DNA from: Bacillota bacterium
Lineage (GTDB): Bacteria > Bacillota_A > Clostridia > Lachnospirales > Lachnospiraceae
NCBI GenBank assembly: GCA_023443925.1
Contig: JAEZSL010000237.1
Coordinates: 1 to 59,178, forward strand
Direction: 5' to 3'
Length of the DNA: 59,178 bases
The notes beneath the pieces are model-generated. The model was not told the origin of the DNA. It saw nothing but the letters and a program-made list of their open reading frames with translations, and did no database searches. A program made the position numbers and the translations under genes. Of the stretch, positions 44,006-52,348 are shown piece after piece; the stretch's first letter is position 1; each line of letters starts with the position of its first letter.

Positions 44006-46009
44006 TTACCGGCGTACCCTCTTTAAAGTAGCTCGGCTGGAAGTTCCTATAATAAGCGGCACCGTCTCGATATACACATCACTGGTATCAAGGCCGAACC
44101 AATTCGTCGGAGAAACTGTGTGCTTCTTAATAAACAATTTGGACCGGAGTATAAAAGAATTCCAGAAAGAAATTTTCGATTCCTGGGAAAGGACTTCCTG
44201 GATTAGTACAAAACGAAAATCTCCTAAATTTCGGCCGGGCATTGTGGAATAATTGGCTAATTGAAGTTTAATTTCACCGTTCTCAACCAGCTCCTCCGTA
44301 ATCTGCCGCATAAATACATTTAATTTTTGCTCTACCCGAAAACCAAGTTTAAGCTGGACTTTAACAATATAAAAAGTATTAAAGGTTTCTACCTTATATT
44401 CTGCCTGGTACGGTTCGTCGGTAACTGCAATATTCACAAACCAGTAAACATCCGCTTTTTTAGCTCCTTTATCCAGAATGAAGTACATTATCTTCCTTTC
44501 TATTTCTTCCGGGTCGCTGCAGTTTGTCAAACATACCAGGTTATTGGCATATTTCGGCAGTGTTACGTCCTGACGCTGTTGATTTAACTGGTTTTTGAAA
44601 TCTTTAATTAATACCTTATCCTTAAAGCGCATTTCCAGCGTATGGGATTTGTTCCAGATATACATTACGAATAAGATGGCGCAGGCAATGATAACCGTAA
44701 CATACCCTCCGTAAAAAAATTTTACAATGTTTGATACTAAAAATGATACTTCAAAGGACATAAAGAAAAACAGCATAACCAAGGCCAGCAGCATGGGTGT
44801 GTTTTTCTTTAACAGGTACTGGAAAAGCAGTATGGTGGTCATAAGCATGGTAATTGTAATGGCAAGTCCGTATGCTGCTTCCATGGATTCGGAATTTCTG
44901 AAATAAAGTACCACGCCAATACATACAATGCATAAAATTTTATTGATGGACGGTATATATAACTGTCCCTTTGTAGAGGAGGGATATAATATGTGCAGTT
45001 TAGGGAACAAATCTAGCTTTATCGCTTCGGATACCAGGGTAAAAGAACCTGAAATTAATGCCTGGGATGCAATTATAGCTGCCAGTGTCGAAAGTACGAT
45101 ACTGTAAATTAAAAAACCTTCCGGCACCATTCCAAAAAACGAGTTTAACTCATCCTGGCTGTAAAGCGCTGCATTATTTTTTGCTGACAAGATCCAGGCA
45201 CCCTGCCCGAAATAATTTAATAACAGGCACACCTTAACAAAGGGCCAGGTCATGTAAATATTTTTCCGGCCTACATGTCCCAGATCCGAATAAAGAGCTT
45301 CCGCACCGGTTGAAGAGAGGAAAATACTGCCCAGTATAAAAAATCCCATTTTATTTTCTTCACTAAAAAGTATGTTTACCGCATAGTACGGTGATAAGGC
45401 ACGTAACAACGTCAAATCTTTACTGATATTAAGAACTCCAAAGACTGCCAGGCTGGAAAACCAGAGTAACATAACCGGCCCAAACAATTTTCCGATAAAA
45501 TCTGTTCCTATATGCTGAATAAAAAACAGAAAAAGAATGATCCCTATTACTGTAATTACAATCGTATTTGGCCTGCTTACAAATATCTCGTGTAACTCCG
45601 GAATCATCTTCAGACCTTCAATTGCAGAAGTAACCGTTACGGCCGGCGTCAGCATACCGTCCGCCAGTAATGCAGCTCCCCCGATCATCGCCGGTAGCAC
45701 TAACCATTTTGAACGGCTTCTGACCAGTGTATAAAGTGAAAATATGCCGCCTTCTCCTTTGTTATCCGCTTTTAAAGTAATAAAAACATATTTAATCGTC
45801 GTCAATATGGTAATAGTCCAAAATACCAATGACAAAGTTCCAAGAATATAATCCTCCGAAACATGTTCCAGGCCATTGTTTCCATGTAATACCGATTTCA
45901 TAACGTAAAGGGGCGAAGTACCGATATCACCGTATACCACACCTAATGTTACCAGCATTCCGCCCAGGGCGATTCTGGAAACGTTATTTTGATTTAACTG
46001 TGCCTTCAT
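44006..46009 (-). CDS. kup: Kup/HAK-type potassium uptake protein
   Basis: 667 residues. The N-terminal signature GVVYGDIGTSPLYV is diagnostic, followed by 12 membrane segments up to ~460, including GEGGIFSLYTLVR, GGAALLADGMLTPAVTVTSAIEGL and STGAEALYSDLGHVG. A ~200-residue cytoplasmic tail ends with NWFGLDTSDVYIETVPLIIG. It imports K+ with protons. It is a single-gene unit with its own terminator. Five tandem 20-bp repeats lie about 90 bp upstream of the start and may be regulatory. Confidence 0.96.
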   Translation of the reverse strand: MKAQLNQNNVSRIALGGMLVTLGVVYGDIGTSPLYVMKSVLHGNNGLEHVSEDYILGTLSLVFWTITILTTIKYVFITLKADNKGEGGIFSLYTLVRSRSKWLVLPAMIGGAALLADGMLTPAVTVTSAIEGLKMIPELHEIFVSRPNTIVITVIGIILFLFFIQHIGTDFIGKLFGPVMLLWFSSLAVFGVLNISKDLTLLRALSPYYAVNILFSEENKMGFFILGSIFLSSTGAEALYSDLGHVGRKNIYMTWPFVKVCLLLNYFGQGAWILSAKNNAALYSQDELNSFFGMVPEGFLIYSIVLSTLAAIIASQALISGSFTLVSEAIKLDLFPKLHILYPSSTKGQLYIPSINKILCIVCIGVVLYFRNSESMEAAYGLAITITMLMTTILLFQYLLKKNTPMLLALVMLFFFMSFEVSFLVSNIVKFFYGGYVTVIIACAILFVMYIWNKSHTLEMRFKDKVLIKDFKNQLNQQRQDVTLPKYANNLVCLTNCSDPEEIERKIMYFILDKGAKKADVYWFVNIAVTDEPYQAEYKVETFNTFYIVKVQLKLGFRVEQKLNVFMRQITEELVENGEIKLQLANYSTMPGRNLGDFRFVLIQEVLSQESKISFWNSFILRSKLFIKKHTVSPTNWFGLDTSDVYIETVPLIIGTSSRATLKRVRR

Positions 46010-46100
46010 TTAAACCTTTTCCTCTCTCTTTCATTCTACTTAGGTAATTGCAAAACATTCGTATCTATATACCATACAGTTAATTCAAAACCAGAACTGA

Positions 46101-46202
46101 GCATTGACCAAGAGCCGTTGTCATTGACCAAAAGCAGCTGTTATTGACCAAAAGCAGTTGTCATTGAACCAAAAGCAGCTGTCATAGACCAAAAGGCAGC
46201 TT
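46101..46202. repeat. Five tandem 20-21-bp repeats upstream of kup
   Basis: Units begin at 46101, 46121, 46141, 46161 and 46182, with consensus TCATTGACCAAAAGCAGCTG. Each contains TTGACC, A-rich spacer and a CAGCTG-like palindrome. There are no unique spacers, so it is not a CRISPR array. The array starts about 90 bp upstream of the kup ATG. Confidence 0.9.
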
Positions 46203-46261
46203 TCTATGAAATTTGTATTAACTATGGTATATTCAGAAAACTATATATTGCAGCAGAATAT

Positions 46262-46312
46262 AAAAAAAGGACTTCTGCTGCAACATACTAATCATATGTT
46301 GCAACAAAAGTC
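46262..46312 (-). terminator. Strong intrinsic terminator of 46461-47675 gene
   Basis: TATGTTGCAACAAAAGTC (46295-46312) pairs with GACTTCTGCTGCAACATA (46270-46287) over 18 positions with two wobble-type mismatches and a 7-base loop. CTTTTTTTA follows on the minus strand. TTGCAGCAGAA (46248-46258) could compete for the second arm. Confidence 0.88.
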
Positions 46313-46460
46313 TTGCTATTTATTCACGAAGCAGATTACATTATTAACAAAAATAAATATAATCGTATTGACGCAATCGCATACACCTATCAGTGCCAGC
46401 TACTCCCTTTTGATAGATTTATTATATGTAAAAAACAGACAGCTGTCAATCCTTTGATAT

Positions 46461-47675
46461 TTACTCCTCCCAGTCATATTTATCAAACAGCCGGTATACC
46501 GTATCCTCCCTGATATAGGAAAGTGTGTCCAGCGTCTCGTCCGAAGAAAAAAGATAACCGTATTCTCCCGAGTCAAATTCTACTGCAAAATAGCTGCAGC
46601 CACCAAGCAAGGAGGAAGCAACAACCGTATCTATGGGGACAAAGTTGTTAAAGCTGTCACTTCTGGCTTCAAAGCTGGTTTCCTGCAGTGTATGTTCAGA
46701 AACGGTATAGACATACATATTTTCACTGCTCACAGGGTGTAGCAACACGGTATTTCCATCCTGACTGACGGTTACTTCACAGTAATTATCCCCCTGTGTG
46801 TCCGCACATCCGATTGGTTTTAAATCCAGGCTGCGGCTGATCTGCTGCGTATGAATATCGTATACAAACAATCCGAAATAGCCATGAAAAATCACAATAT
46901 CATCTGATGCATAATCAAGTTCCGCCATGTCAACACCTGTTATCTGGGTCCGGGATAGTTTAGGAGAAACTGGTTCCAAACCCTCCGCCTTGCGGGGTGG
47001 ATACCTTTTTACGAATTCAGCCGGATCCTCATAACGAATATCTATTCCGCCGGTACTCTTATCCCATTTCCTTTGAAGCTCCGCTCTGTCTATTGAATTG
47101 CCGTCCGTGCCTACAATAAGCCGGTAATCCTCCTCTACCGCATAGAGCATGATGTGGTAATTTGTGTTGGAACTGACATCGGCACCACCAAAGCCTTTAA
47201 AATCCTCAAACGTCAGAGCCTCACCTTTTTGCGAAAATATCAGAATATCATCAAGGGTAAGCTTCTTATCATTCAAGTTTAATTCCCTGCTTTCTTCGGC
47301 AAAGTGTTTAATCTGCTCCACATTACCGTTTGAATCATAATAGATTATGACCTGCCCTCCGGATTCCAAACCGTAAATATCACCCCAAAGACCAGAAAGC
47401 TGGCCTGCCGGTTCACCCAGTGTTTCGTGTACGTAATCAACCGAATCACCGGCTTTGATTTTATCAATTCCTGATGTGCTGGTCTGGTTGATTTCAGTGA
47501 CTTTATTATTCGTGGAATCCGTAAGCTTTATTTTTTCTTCCGTAATATACGGCTTCTCTGTTTTCCCATCTGTTGCCCACCATATGCTGACTACAGCTGA
47601 GAATAGAATAAATACAAGGAAAATCCCTGCGGCCTGTTTATTGGTTTTCATCCATTTTTTTATATTTTCCTTCAT
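46461..47675 (-). CDS. Membrane-anchored protein with BamE-like and BlaR1-tail-like regions
   Basis: 404 residues. One transmembrane helix (~16-34) puts the rest outside. Residues ~70-115 (IDKIKAGDSVDYVHETLGEP, then QVIIYYDSNGNVEQIKHFA) look like a SmpA/BamE-type small beta domain. The C-terminal ~170 residues (DLKPIGCADTQGDNYCEVTV, then SENMYVYTV) recall the extracellular tail seen in some clostridial M56/BlaR1-like proteins, but the peptidase part is absent. GGGAGG precedes the ATG, with a perfect 8-bp hairpin (47692-47711) just upstream. The function is unknown. Confidence 0.65.
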   Translation of the reverse strand: MKENIKKWMKTNKQAAGIFLVFILFSAVVSIWWATDGKTEKPYITEEKIKLTDSTNNKVTEINQTSTSGIDKIKAGDSVDYVHETLGEPAGQLSGLWGDIYGLESGGQVIIYYDSNGNVEQIKHFAEESRELNLNDKKLTLDDILIFSQKGEALTFEDFKGFGGADVSSNTNYHIMLYAVEEDYRLIVGTDGNSIDRAELQRKWDKSTGGIDIRYEDPAEFVKRYPPRKAEGLEPVSPKLSRTQITGVDMAELDYASDDIVIFHGYFGLFVYDIHTQQISRSLDLKPIGCADTQGDNYCEVTVSQDGNTVLLHPVSSENMYVYTVSEHTLQETSFEARSDSFNNFVPIDTVVASSLLGGCSYFAVEFDSGEYGYLFSSDETLDTLSYIREDTVYRLFDKYDWEE

Positions 47676-48008
47676 ACTGCCTCCCGTACATATCGCAAAA
47701 CCATTTGCGATGCTGTTTAATAAAAAGAATACCTATAGTGCAATTTTCAAATCTCCCCTATGTATTTCACATAACTGGTTGTAGATACTTCTTACACCTC
47801 TTACTCTATCTTTAAGTTACATTTATTTCCACTTAATTCGTAAATATAAGGAAATTATAACACAAAATAAAGAAATACACAAAATGTTCATAATTTTAGT
47901 GTATAATATAGTTGCAGTATTATATATAGTCCCTTATATGCAAATAGCAAAACATTATGGGACAAAATGTATTACTGTAAAATAACACCAAAACATAGAG
48001 AGGTTAAG
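47676..48008. other. 333-bp divergent spacer
   Basis: It holds the hairpin ATCGCAAA/TTTGCGAT (47692-47711) in the leader of the minus-strand gene and a possible -10 TATAAT (47902-47907) for the foldase gene, without a good -35. Otherwise it is AT-rich with no gene. Confidence 0.5.
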
Positions 48009-49214
48009 ATGAAGGGTAAAAAGCAAAACGAATATACTTCCGTAAGTATGGGGCAGCAAAGGCGCCTGGAGAAGAAAAAAGAAATTGAAAGAGGAAAACG
48101 AAATGCACGATGGGGTAAAGTTATTTCATATTCTTTAATTGTATTAATATCTGCAGGCCTTATCGGCTCAGTCGGATATTCAATCTACCGCAGTGCTACA
48201 AGGATTCAGCCAAGCAGCGATTATAGTGCATATCTGAAGGATGACGGTCTTATCAAAGATGTCACTGCTAAAGATCTTTTAACTTTAACTGATTATAAAA
48301 ACATAACGGCTCCGCTGAGTGAAATTGAATATTCTGACGAATCCGTTGACAAAGATATTAATACTGTTTTGGAACAGAATAGTAAATTAGAAAAGGATAC
48401 CGACGCTTTAATAAAAGATGGTGATAAGGTAAATATAGATTATGTAGGAAAGATTGACGGAATAGAATTCAGCGGCGGCAGTAGCGACGGGAAAGGTGCT
48501 GACTTAAAAATTGGTTCCAAGTCTTTTATAGATGATTTTGAAACACAGTTAATCGGACATAAAGCAGGTGATAACGTAACCGTTAATGTTACTTTTCCCG
48601 ATGACTACAAAACTCCCGAACTTGCCGGAAAAGATGCGGTGTTTGAAGTTGTAGTAAATGGAATTTATGTAAATCCTGAACTTAACGATGCTTTTGTGAA
48701 AGAAAAATTTTCTGAAAATGCATCCACAGTTGCTGAATACAAAGAGTATTTAAAGAAAACCAATTATGACAAAAATTTAAAAGCATGGTTAGAAAAATAT
48801 CTTTTGGATAATACGACGGTTACCTCTTATCCGAAAGCATATTTTAATCACTTAAAGTCACTCAAAAAATATGAGGATCAACTGTCTGTTGATTACATGA
48901 ATAACCTGTATGCTTCCATGAACTATAATCAAACCGTAACCTTAGAAGATTATGTAGGTATGTCTGAAGCAAAGTATGATGCCAAATTAGATGAAACCAT
49001 TAAAGACCGTGCGAAGAAAGCACTAATATACCAGGCAATCTTTGAAAAGGAAGGATTAACCGCATCCAAAGAGGATTATGCAGCTTATTTTGATGAAGAT
49101 TCTACCGGCGGTTATGATGCGCAAGTGAAACAACAAGGCGTTGGTGCCGTAATGCAGCAGATCATTGCAGAAAAAGTTTTGGAATACGTGACAGATTCTG
49201 TTACGGTTAAATAA
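48009..49214 (+). CDS. Membrane-anchored trigger-factor-like FKBP foldase
   Basis: 401 residues from the ATG at 48009 after AGAGAGG. A basic N-terminus precedes one transmembrane helix (~33-55), so the bulk is extracytoplasmic. Residues ~145-235 form an FKBP/trigger-factor peptidyl-prolyl isomerase domain (DGDKVNIDYVGKIDGIEF, IDDFETQLIGHKAGD, VTFPDDYKTPELAGKDAVF). A trigger-factor-C-like helical arm follows to the end. The ribosome-binding N-domain of trigger factor is missing. A role in folding exported proteins at the membrane is inferred. It is a single gene closed by a strong terminator. Confidence 0.85.
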   Translation: MKGKKQNEYTSVSMGQQRRLEKKKEIERGKRNARWGKVISYSLIVLISAGLIGSVGYSIYRSATRIQPSSDYSAYLKDDGLIKDVTAKDLLTLTDYKNITAPLSEIEYSDESVDKDINTVLEQNSKLEKDTDALIKDGDKVNIDYVGKIDGIEFSGGSSDGKGADLKIGSKSFIDDFETQLIGHKAGDNVTVNVTFPDDYKTPELAGKDAVFEVVVNGIYVNPELNDAFVKEKFSENASTVAEYKEYLKKTNYDKNLKAWLEKYLLDNTTVTSYPKAYFNHLKSLKKYEDQLSVDYMNNLYASMNYNQTVTLEDYVGMSEAKYDAKLDETIKDRAKKALIYQAIFEKEGLTASKEDYAAYFDEDSTGGYDAQVKQQGVGAVMQQIIAEKVLEYVTDSVTVK

Positions 49215-49277
49215 TTATAGAATCTATGGCATATTTCATTAATCAATATTTTAAGCAGTTCTTATAACGTATAGAAG

Positions 49278-49322
49278 GCCGGACAATTTTCAGGGTTATT
49301 TCTGAAAACTGTCCGGCTTTTT
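49278..49322 (+). terminator. Intrinsic terminator of foldase gene
   Basis: GCCGGACAATTTTCAG (49278-49293) and CTGAAAACTGTCCGGC (49302-49317), one mismatch, then TTTTT. Confidence 0.92.
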
Positions 49323-49503
49323 ATAATATAATCGAAAACAATAGATAATTCCCTGATTTCAATATCAAATTATATTTTACTAAACATACATTCTATTTTA
49401 AATAACTAAGTTAAGCATAGAGTTAAGTAAAGGGAATTAACAACGGTTAATTATAGTATTATATCTCCTGAATTCAATATGTTACTCACAAATCATTCCA
49501 ATT

Positions 49504-49548
49504 TTGATAATGATTCTTATTTACACAAATATATAATTATGATACTAT
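49504..49548 (+). promoter_or_regulatory. Promoter with Fur/PerR-like box, YdeI-like gene
   Basis: -35 TTTACA (49520-49525), 17-base spacer, -10 TACTAT (49543-49548). Just upstream, TTGATAATGATTCTTATT resembles a Fur box (GATAATGAT core, imperfect second half). The promoter is well supported; the metal/redox box is weak. Confidence 0.5.
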
Positions 49549-49606
49549 GAAATCAATCGTATGAATAGTCCGCTATTAATTGTATTTTTTGAAAGGAGAT
49601 CCGCTT

Positions 49607-50131
49607 ATGTGTATCCGTTTTGAAGCCGTTATATCAAATATTGCATCACGAAAAGTCATTCGAATTCCTTTAAGTTACAGTGAAAAACTACCCTCCCGCG
49701 GTATGGTCATGATTGAAGGAACGATAAAAGGAGTTGCTTTTATTGCCCCTCTGGAGCCAGATGGCAAAGGCAGCCATTGGTTTCTAGTAAGCGATCTGCC
49801 TGGTGAAGAAGCAGAATTAATGACCGGCGAAACGGTGTCCATACAGCTTGAACCGGTTAAGGATTGGATTGAACCGGAGATTCCAAAGGATATTATGGAT
49901 GCGGTTATAAAAGCCGATCTTTTAAACCAATGGAACTCCCTTACCGTAAAAGCACGCTGGGAATGGCTTCGCTGGATTCGTTCCACCAGTAATCCTGCAA
50001 CCCGCAGCAAGAGAATTGAGGTGGCCTGCTCCAAGCTGCAAAAAGGAGATAAAAGGCCCTGCTGCTTTGACGGAACCCGCTGTACCATAACAGAGGTATC
50101 AAAGTCCGGCGTACTCCTGGACCAGACTTAA
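49607..50131 (+). CDS. YdeI/OmdA-like protein with DUF1905 domain
   Basis: 174 residues from the ATG at 49607 following AAAGGAGA; the 27-bp longer frame lacks a site. Residues ~1-85 are a DUF1905 beta-barrel (FEAVISNIASRKVIRIPL, GSHWFLVSDLPGE). Residues ~88-150 are the YdeI helical motif: IPKDIMDAVIKADLLNQWNS, then KARWEWLRWIRSTSNPATRSKRI. A short Cys-containing tail follows (KRPCCFDGTRC). YdeI-family proteins have been linked to envelope stress or bacteriocin tolerance, but the biochemical role is unclear. Confidence 0.85.
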   Translation: MCIRFEAVISNIASRKVIRIPLSYSEKLPSRGMVMIEGTIKGVAFIAPLEPDGKGSHWFLVSDLPGEEAELMTGETVSIQLEPVKDWIEPEIPKDIMDAVIKADLLNQWNSLTVKARWEWLRWIRSTSNPATRSKRIEVACSKLQKGDKRPCCFDGTRCTITEVSKSGVLLDQT

Positions 50132-50241
50132 GTTTTTGAGCCTTTTCATAGCCTTTTTATGGAGGATATCCGGATCATGGTCCGCAATGAATAAGCTTAA
50201 TTCATACTCTATAACCTGAATAGTCTACTCCGGTATTCAGA

Positions 50242-50928
50242 TTATACCAGGTTTTTTGCTATGTTTTTAGAACTGTCAAGTTCGTCAATTTTCCCACGTA
50301 TCATTTCAAACACGATTTCTTTGTCTTTCGGGTTTCCGACAATATCATACTTTGCAGCATCAATAATTAACAGAGGAGAAAGGTTGTATTCAGAAAAGTA
50401 ATTCTCATATTCCTTATTCAATCTCTCCCAATACCCTCTTTCAACGATCTGTTCGTAGTCACGTCCTCTTTTTCTAATGCGTTCAATTGCAGAGTCCGTA
50501 TCAATTTTTAGATATATCATAAGTTTTGGGGCTTCCACATGATCCAGCATATTAACCAGCAGGTCACGATATAACATATACTCGTCTTTTTCCATGTTTC
50601 CTTCCTCATAAAGCAGCTTGGCAAATATCATATCGCCATATATGCTGCGGTCCATGAGTGACGGTTTATCCAATTCCGATGCATGTTTGAGCATCTCGAA
50701 TCTTCGGTTCAAAAAGAATATCTGAAGTGGAAAGGAATATCTCTTTCGGTCATGATAGAACTTGTCCAAAATCGGATTGTCCTGTACCGGTTCATGGAAG
50801 CACGGTATATTCATCTCGTTCGAAAGCATATCTACGTAAACTGTTTTACCTGCACCAACAACAGCATCAATAACAATTGTTTCATTACGATTATTCTTTT
50901 TAATCATATTAAAAAACTCCTTGTACAC
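50242..50928 (-). CDS. Deoxynucleoside kinase (dAK/dGK/dCK family)
   Basis: 228 residues from a GTG start six bases after AAGGAGG; an internal ATG (50907) also has AAGGAG upstream. The P-loop is VGAGKT near residues 24-29. MDRSIYGDMIFAKLL carries the DRS motif with the base-binding and catalytic residues, and RIRKRGRDYEQ is the LID arginine region. It phosphorylates deoxynucleosides in cytoplasmic salvage. It stands alone, convergent with the YdeI-like gene. The preferred nucleoside cannot be read by eye. Confidence 0.9.
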   Translation of the reverse strand: MYKEFFNMIKKNNRNETIVIDAVVGAGKTVYVDMLSNEMNIPCFHEPVQDNPILDKFYHDRKRYSFPLQIFFLNRRFEMLKHASELDKPSLMDRSIYGDMIFAKLLYEEGNMEKDEYMLYRDLLVNMLDHVEAPKLMIYLKIDTDSAIERIRKRGRDYEQIVERGYWERLNKEYENYFSEYNLSPLLIIDAAKYDIVGNPKDKEIVFEMIRGKIDELDSSKNIAKNLV

Positions 50929-51230
50929 TTATTTCCTCCTTAGATGTCTGTATGACCATACATCATTATATATATATTCGTTAATCCTTAATATAGCACC
51001 AGAATTTTATAGAAATATATTATCACAATATATTGTGGTTAGTCAATTTGAAAATCCAATATTTTGTTACTATTAACATAGATAAGTGTATTCATTACTC
51101 TTAATGATTCTTGTTATTGAGACGTAATTATGTTAAAATCATAGAAACGCAAATATATAACAAGTACATGATATTTAGATTAATCAGGCCAATTACCTGT
51201 CCAAACATGTACCAGAAAAGAGGAACCTAT
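50929..51230. other. 302-bp divergent spacer
   Basis: AT-rich. A promoter for the ArsC/Spx-like gene is plausible: TTGTTA (51111-51116), 17-base spacer, TAAAAT (51134-51139). No gene is seen. Confidence 0.5.
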
Positions 51231-51584
51231 ATGCTGTTTATTGAATACCCCAAATGCTCCACATGCCAAAAGTCGAAAAAATGGCTTGATACCAATGGAA
51301 TTGAATATACCGACCGCCACATTAAGGACGAGAATCCTACTTACGAAGAGCTAAAAGAGTGGCATGCCAAAAGCGGATTAGATTTGCACAAATTCTTTAA
51401 TACCAGCGGACTGCTTTATAAATCCATGCAGCTTAAGGACAAACTGCCTGACATGACCGAGGATGAACAGCTCCGTCTGCTCGCCACCGACGGCATGCTG
51501 GTTAAACGCCCGATTATTGTAACAGACTCATTGATCCTGATCGGTTTCAAACCGGATAAATGGGAAATCCTGAAGGGAAAATAA
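51231..51584 (+). CDS. ArsC/Spx-family thioredoxin-fold protein
   Basis: 117 residues from the ATG at 51231 after AAGAGGAA; a 120-bp upstream extension has no site. The opening is MLFIEYPKCSTCQKSKKWLD with Cys9xxCys12. The NTSGLLYKSMQLKDKLPDMTEDEQ block and KRPIIVTDSLILIGFKPDKWE ending define the ArsC/Spx/YffB family. It may be a glutaredoxin-like arsenate reductase or a regulator; no ars genes are adjacent. Its stop is two bases from the convergent ABC ATPase stop. Confidence 0.9.
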   Translation: MLFIEYPKCSTCQKSKKWLDTNGIEYTDRHIKDENPTYEELKEWHAKSGLDLHKFFNTSGLLYKSMQLKDKLPDMTEDEQLRLLATDGMLVKRPIIVTDSLILIGFKPDKWEILKGK

Positions 51585-51586
51585 AA

Positions 51587-52345
51587 TCAGATCCCTATCT
51601 CCTGCATTTTCGCTGTGATTTTGCTTAGCCTTCCCTCAATATCTCCGCCGCCGTATTTTGAGAGCTTTAATTCACTGACGATTTTTCCGTCCAGCATAAA
51701 AAGAATGCGTTCTGTCTGTGCCGCCACCCTGGCATCGTGAGTAACCAACAGTACCGCCGTACCCTCAGAGGATATATCAGAAAACAGTTTCATAATATCC
51801 TGGGCGGATTTTGAATTAAGAGCACCTGTCGGCTCGTCACCGAATATAATTTTAGGATTGTACATAAGGGCTCTGCAGATTCCCACACGCTGAAGCTGCC
51901 CTCCCGAAACCTGTGTAATATTGCGGTTTTCCAACTCACTGATACCGGTCTTTCTCATTAGACTTCTGGCTCTTTCAATGATTTTGGCGGCATTTTTTCT
52001 ATTATCACGTATTGAGGTCAGGATAATGTTATCCAGAATGTTCAGGTTTTTCAGCAAAGTCGGCTGTTGAAAAACGAATCCCATATTATTTCTTCTCAGA
52101 TCGGCAAGCTCATTTTCCTGAAGAGAGCTTAATTTTCTGCCACTAAACTCAACCGTTCCGCCATCAACCTCATCCATTCCGCTCAGGGCAAATAACAGGG
52201 TGGATTTTCCCGAACCGGATGGCCCCATGACAGATACAAACTCTCTCTCCTTTATTTCAACGGATACACCACCTAGAACATTGCGTTTTTCAATGCCCTG
52301 GCCGAAGGTTTTAACCAGATTTTCACCCACTATAAGCTTATTCAT
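51587..52345 (-). CDS. ABC transporter ATP-binding protein (MacB/LolD type)
   Basis: 252 residues. Walker A is GPSGSGKST, Q-loop FVFQQPTLL, signature VSGGQLQRVG, Walker B IIFGDEPTGAL, H-loop LVTHD. It belongs to the FtsX-permease-coupled class. It is last in a TetR-MFS-permease-ATPase operon, 3 bp after the permease stop, and energises that permease at the membrane. Confidence 0.96.
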   Translation of the reverse strand: MNKLIVGENLVKTFGQGIEKRNVLGGVSVEIKEREFVSVMGPSGSGKSTLLFALSGMDEVDGGTVEFSGRKLSSLQENELADLRRNNMGFVFQQPTLLKNLNILDNIILTSIRDNRKNAAKIIERARSLMRKTGISELENRNITQVSGGQLQRVGICRALMYNPKIIFGDEPTGALNSKSAQDIMKLFSDISSEGTAVLLVTHDARVAAQTERILFMLDGKIVSELKLSKYGGGDIEGRLSKITAKMQEIGI

Positions 52346-52348
52346 ATG

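Larger units (their letters stand above)
46010..46460. other. 451-bp spacer: repeat array and terminator
   Basis: It contains the kup promoter region, the 20-bp repeat array (46101-46202), an AT-rich stretch and the terminator of the following gene (46262-46312). Short reading frames here have no ribosome sites. No c-di-AMP riboswitch fold was recognised upstream of kup. Confidence 0.65.
49215..49606. other. 392-bp intergenic region
   Basis: It contains the foldase terminator (49278-49322) and, near its end, the promoter and Fur-like box of the YdeI-like gene. The middle, 49330-49500, is AT-rich with no supported feature. Confidence 0.6.

Noticed and set aside
46010..46100. c-di-AMP (ydaO) riboswitch in the kup leader
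   Set aside because: Only about 90 bases separate the repeats from the start and no ydaO-like paired core was found.
46101..46202. CRISPR-like regular repeats upstream of kup
   Set aside because: Repeats are strictly head-to-tail without unique spacers, and no cas genes are present.
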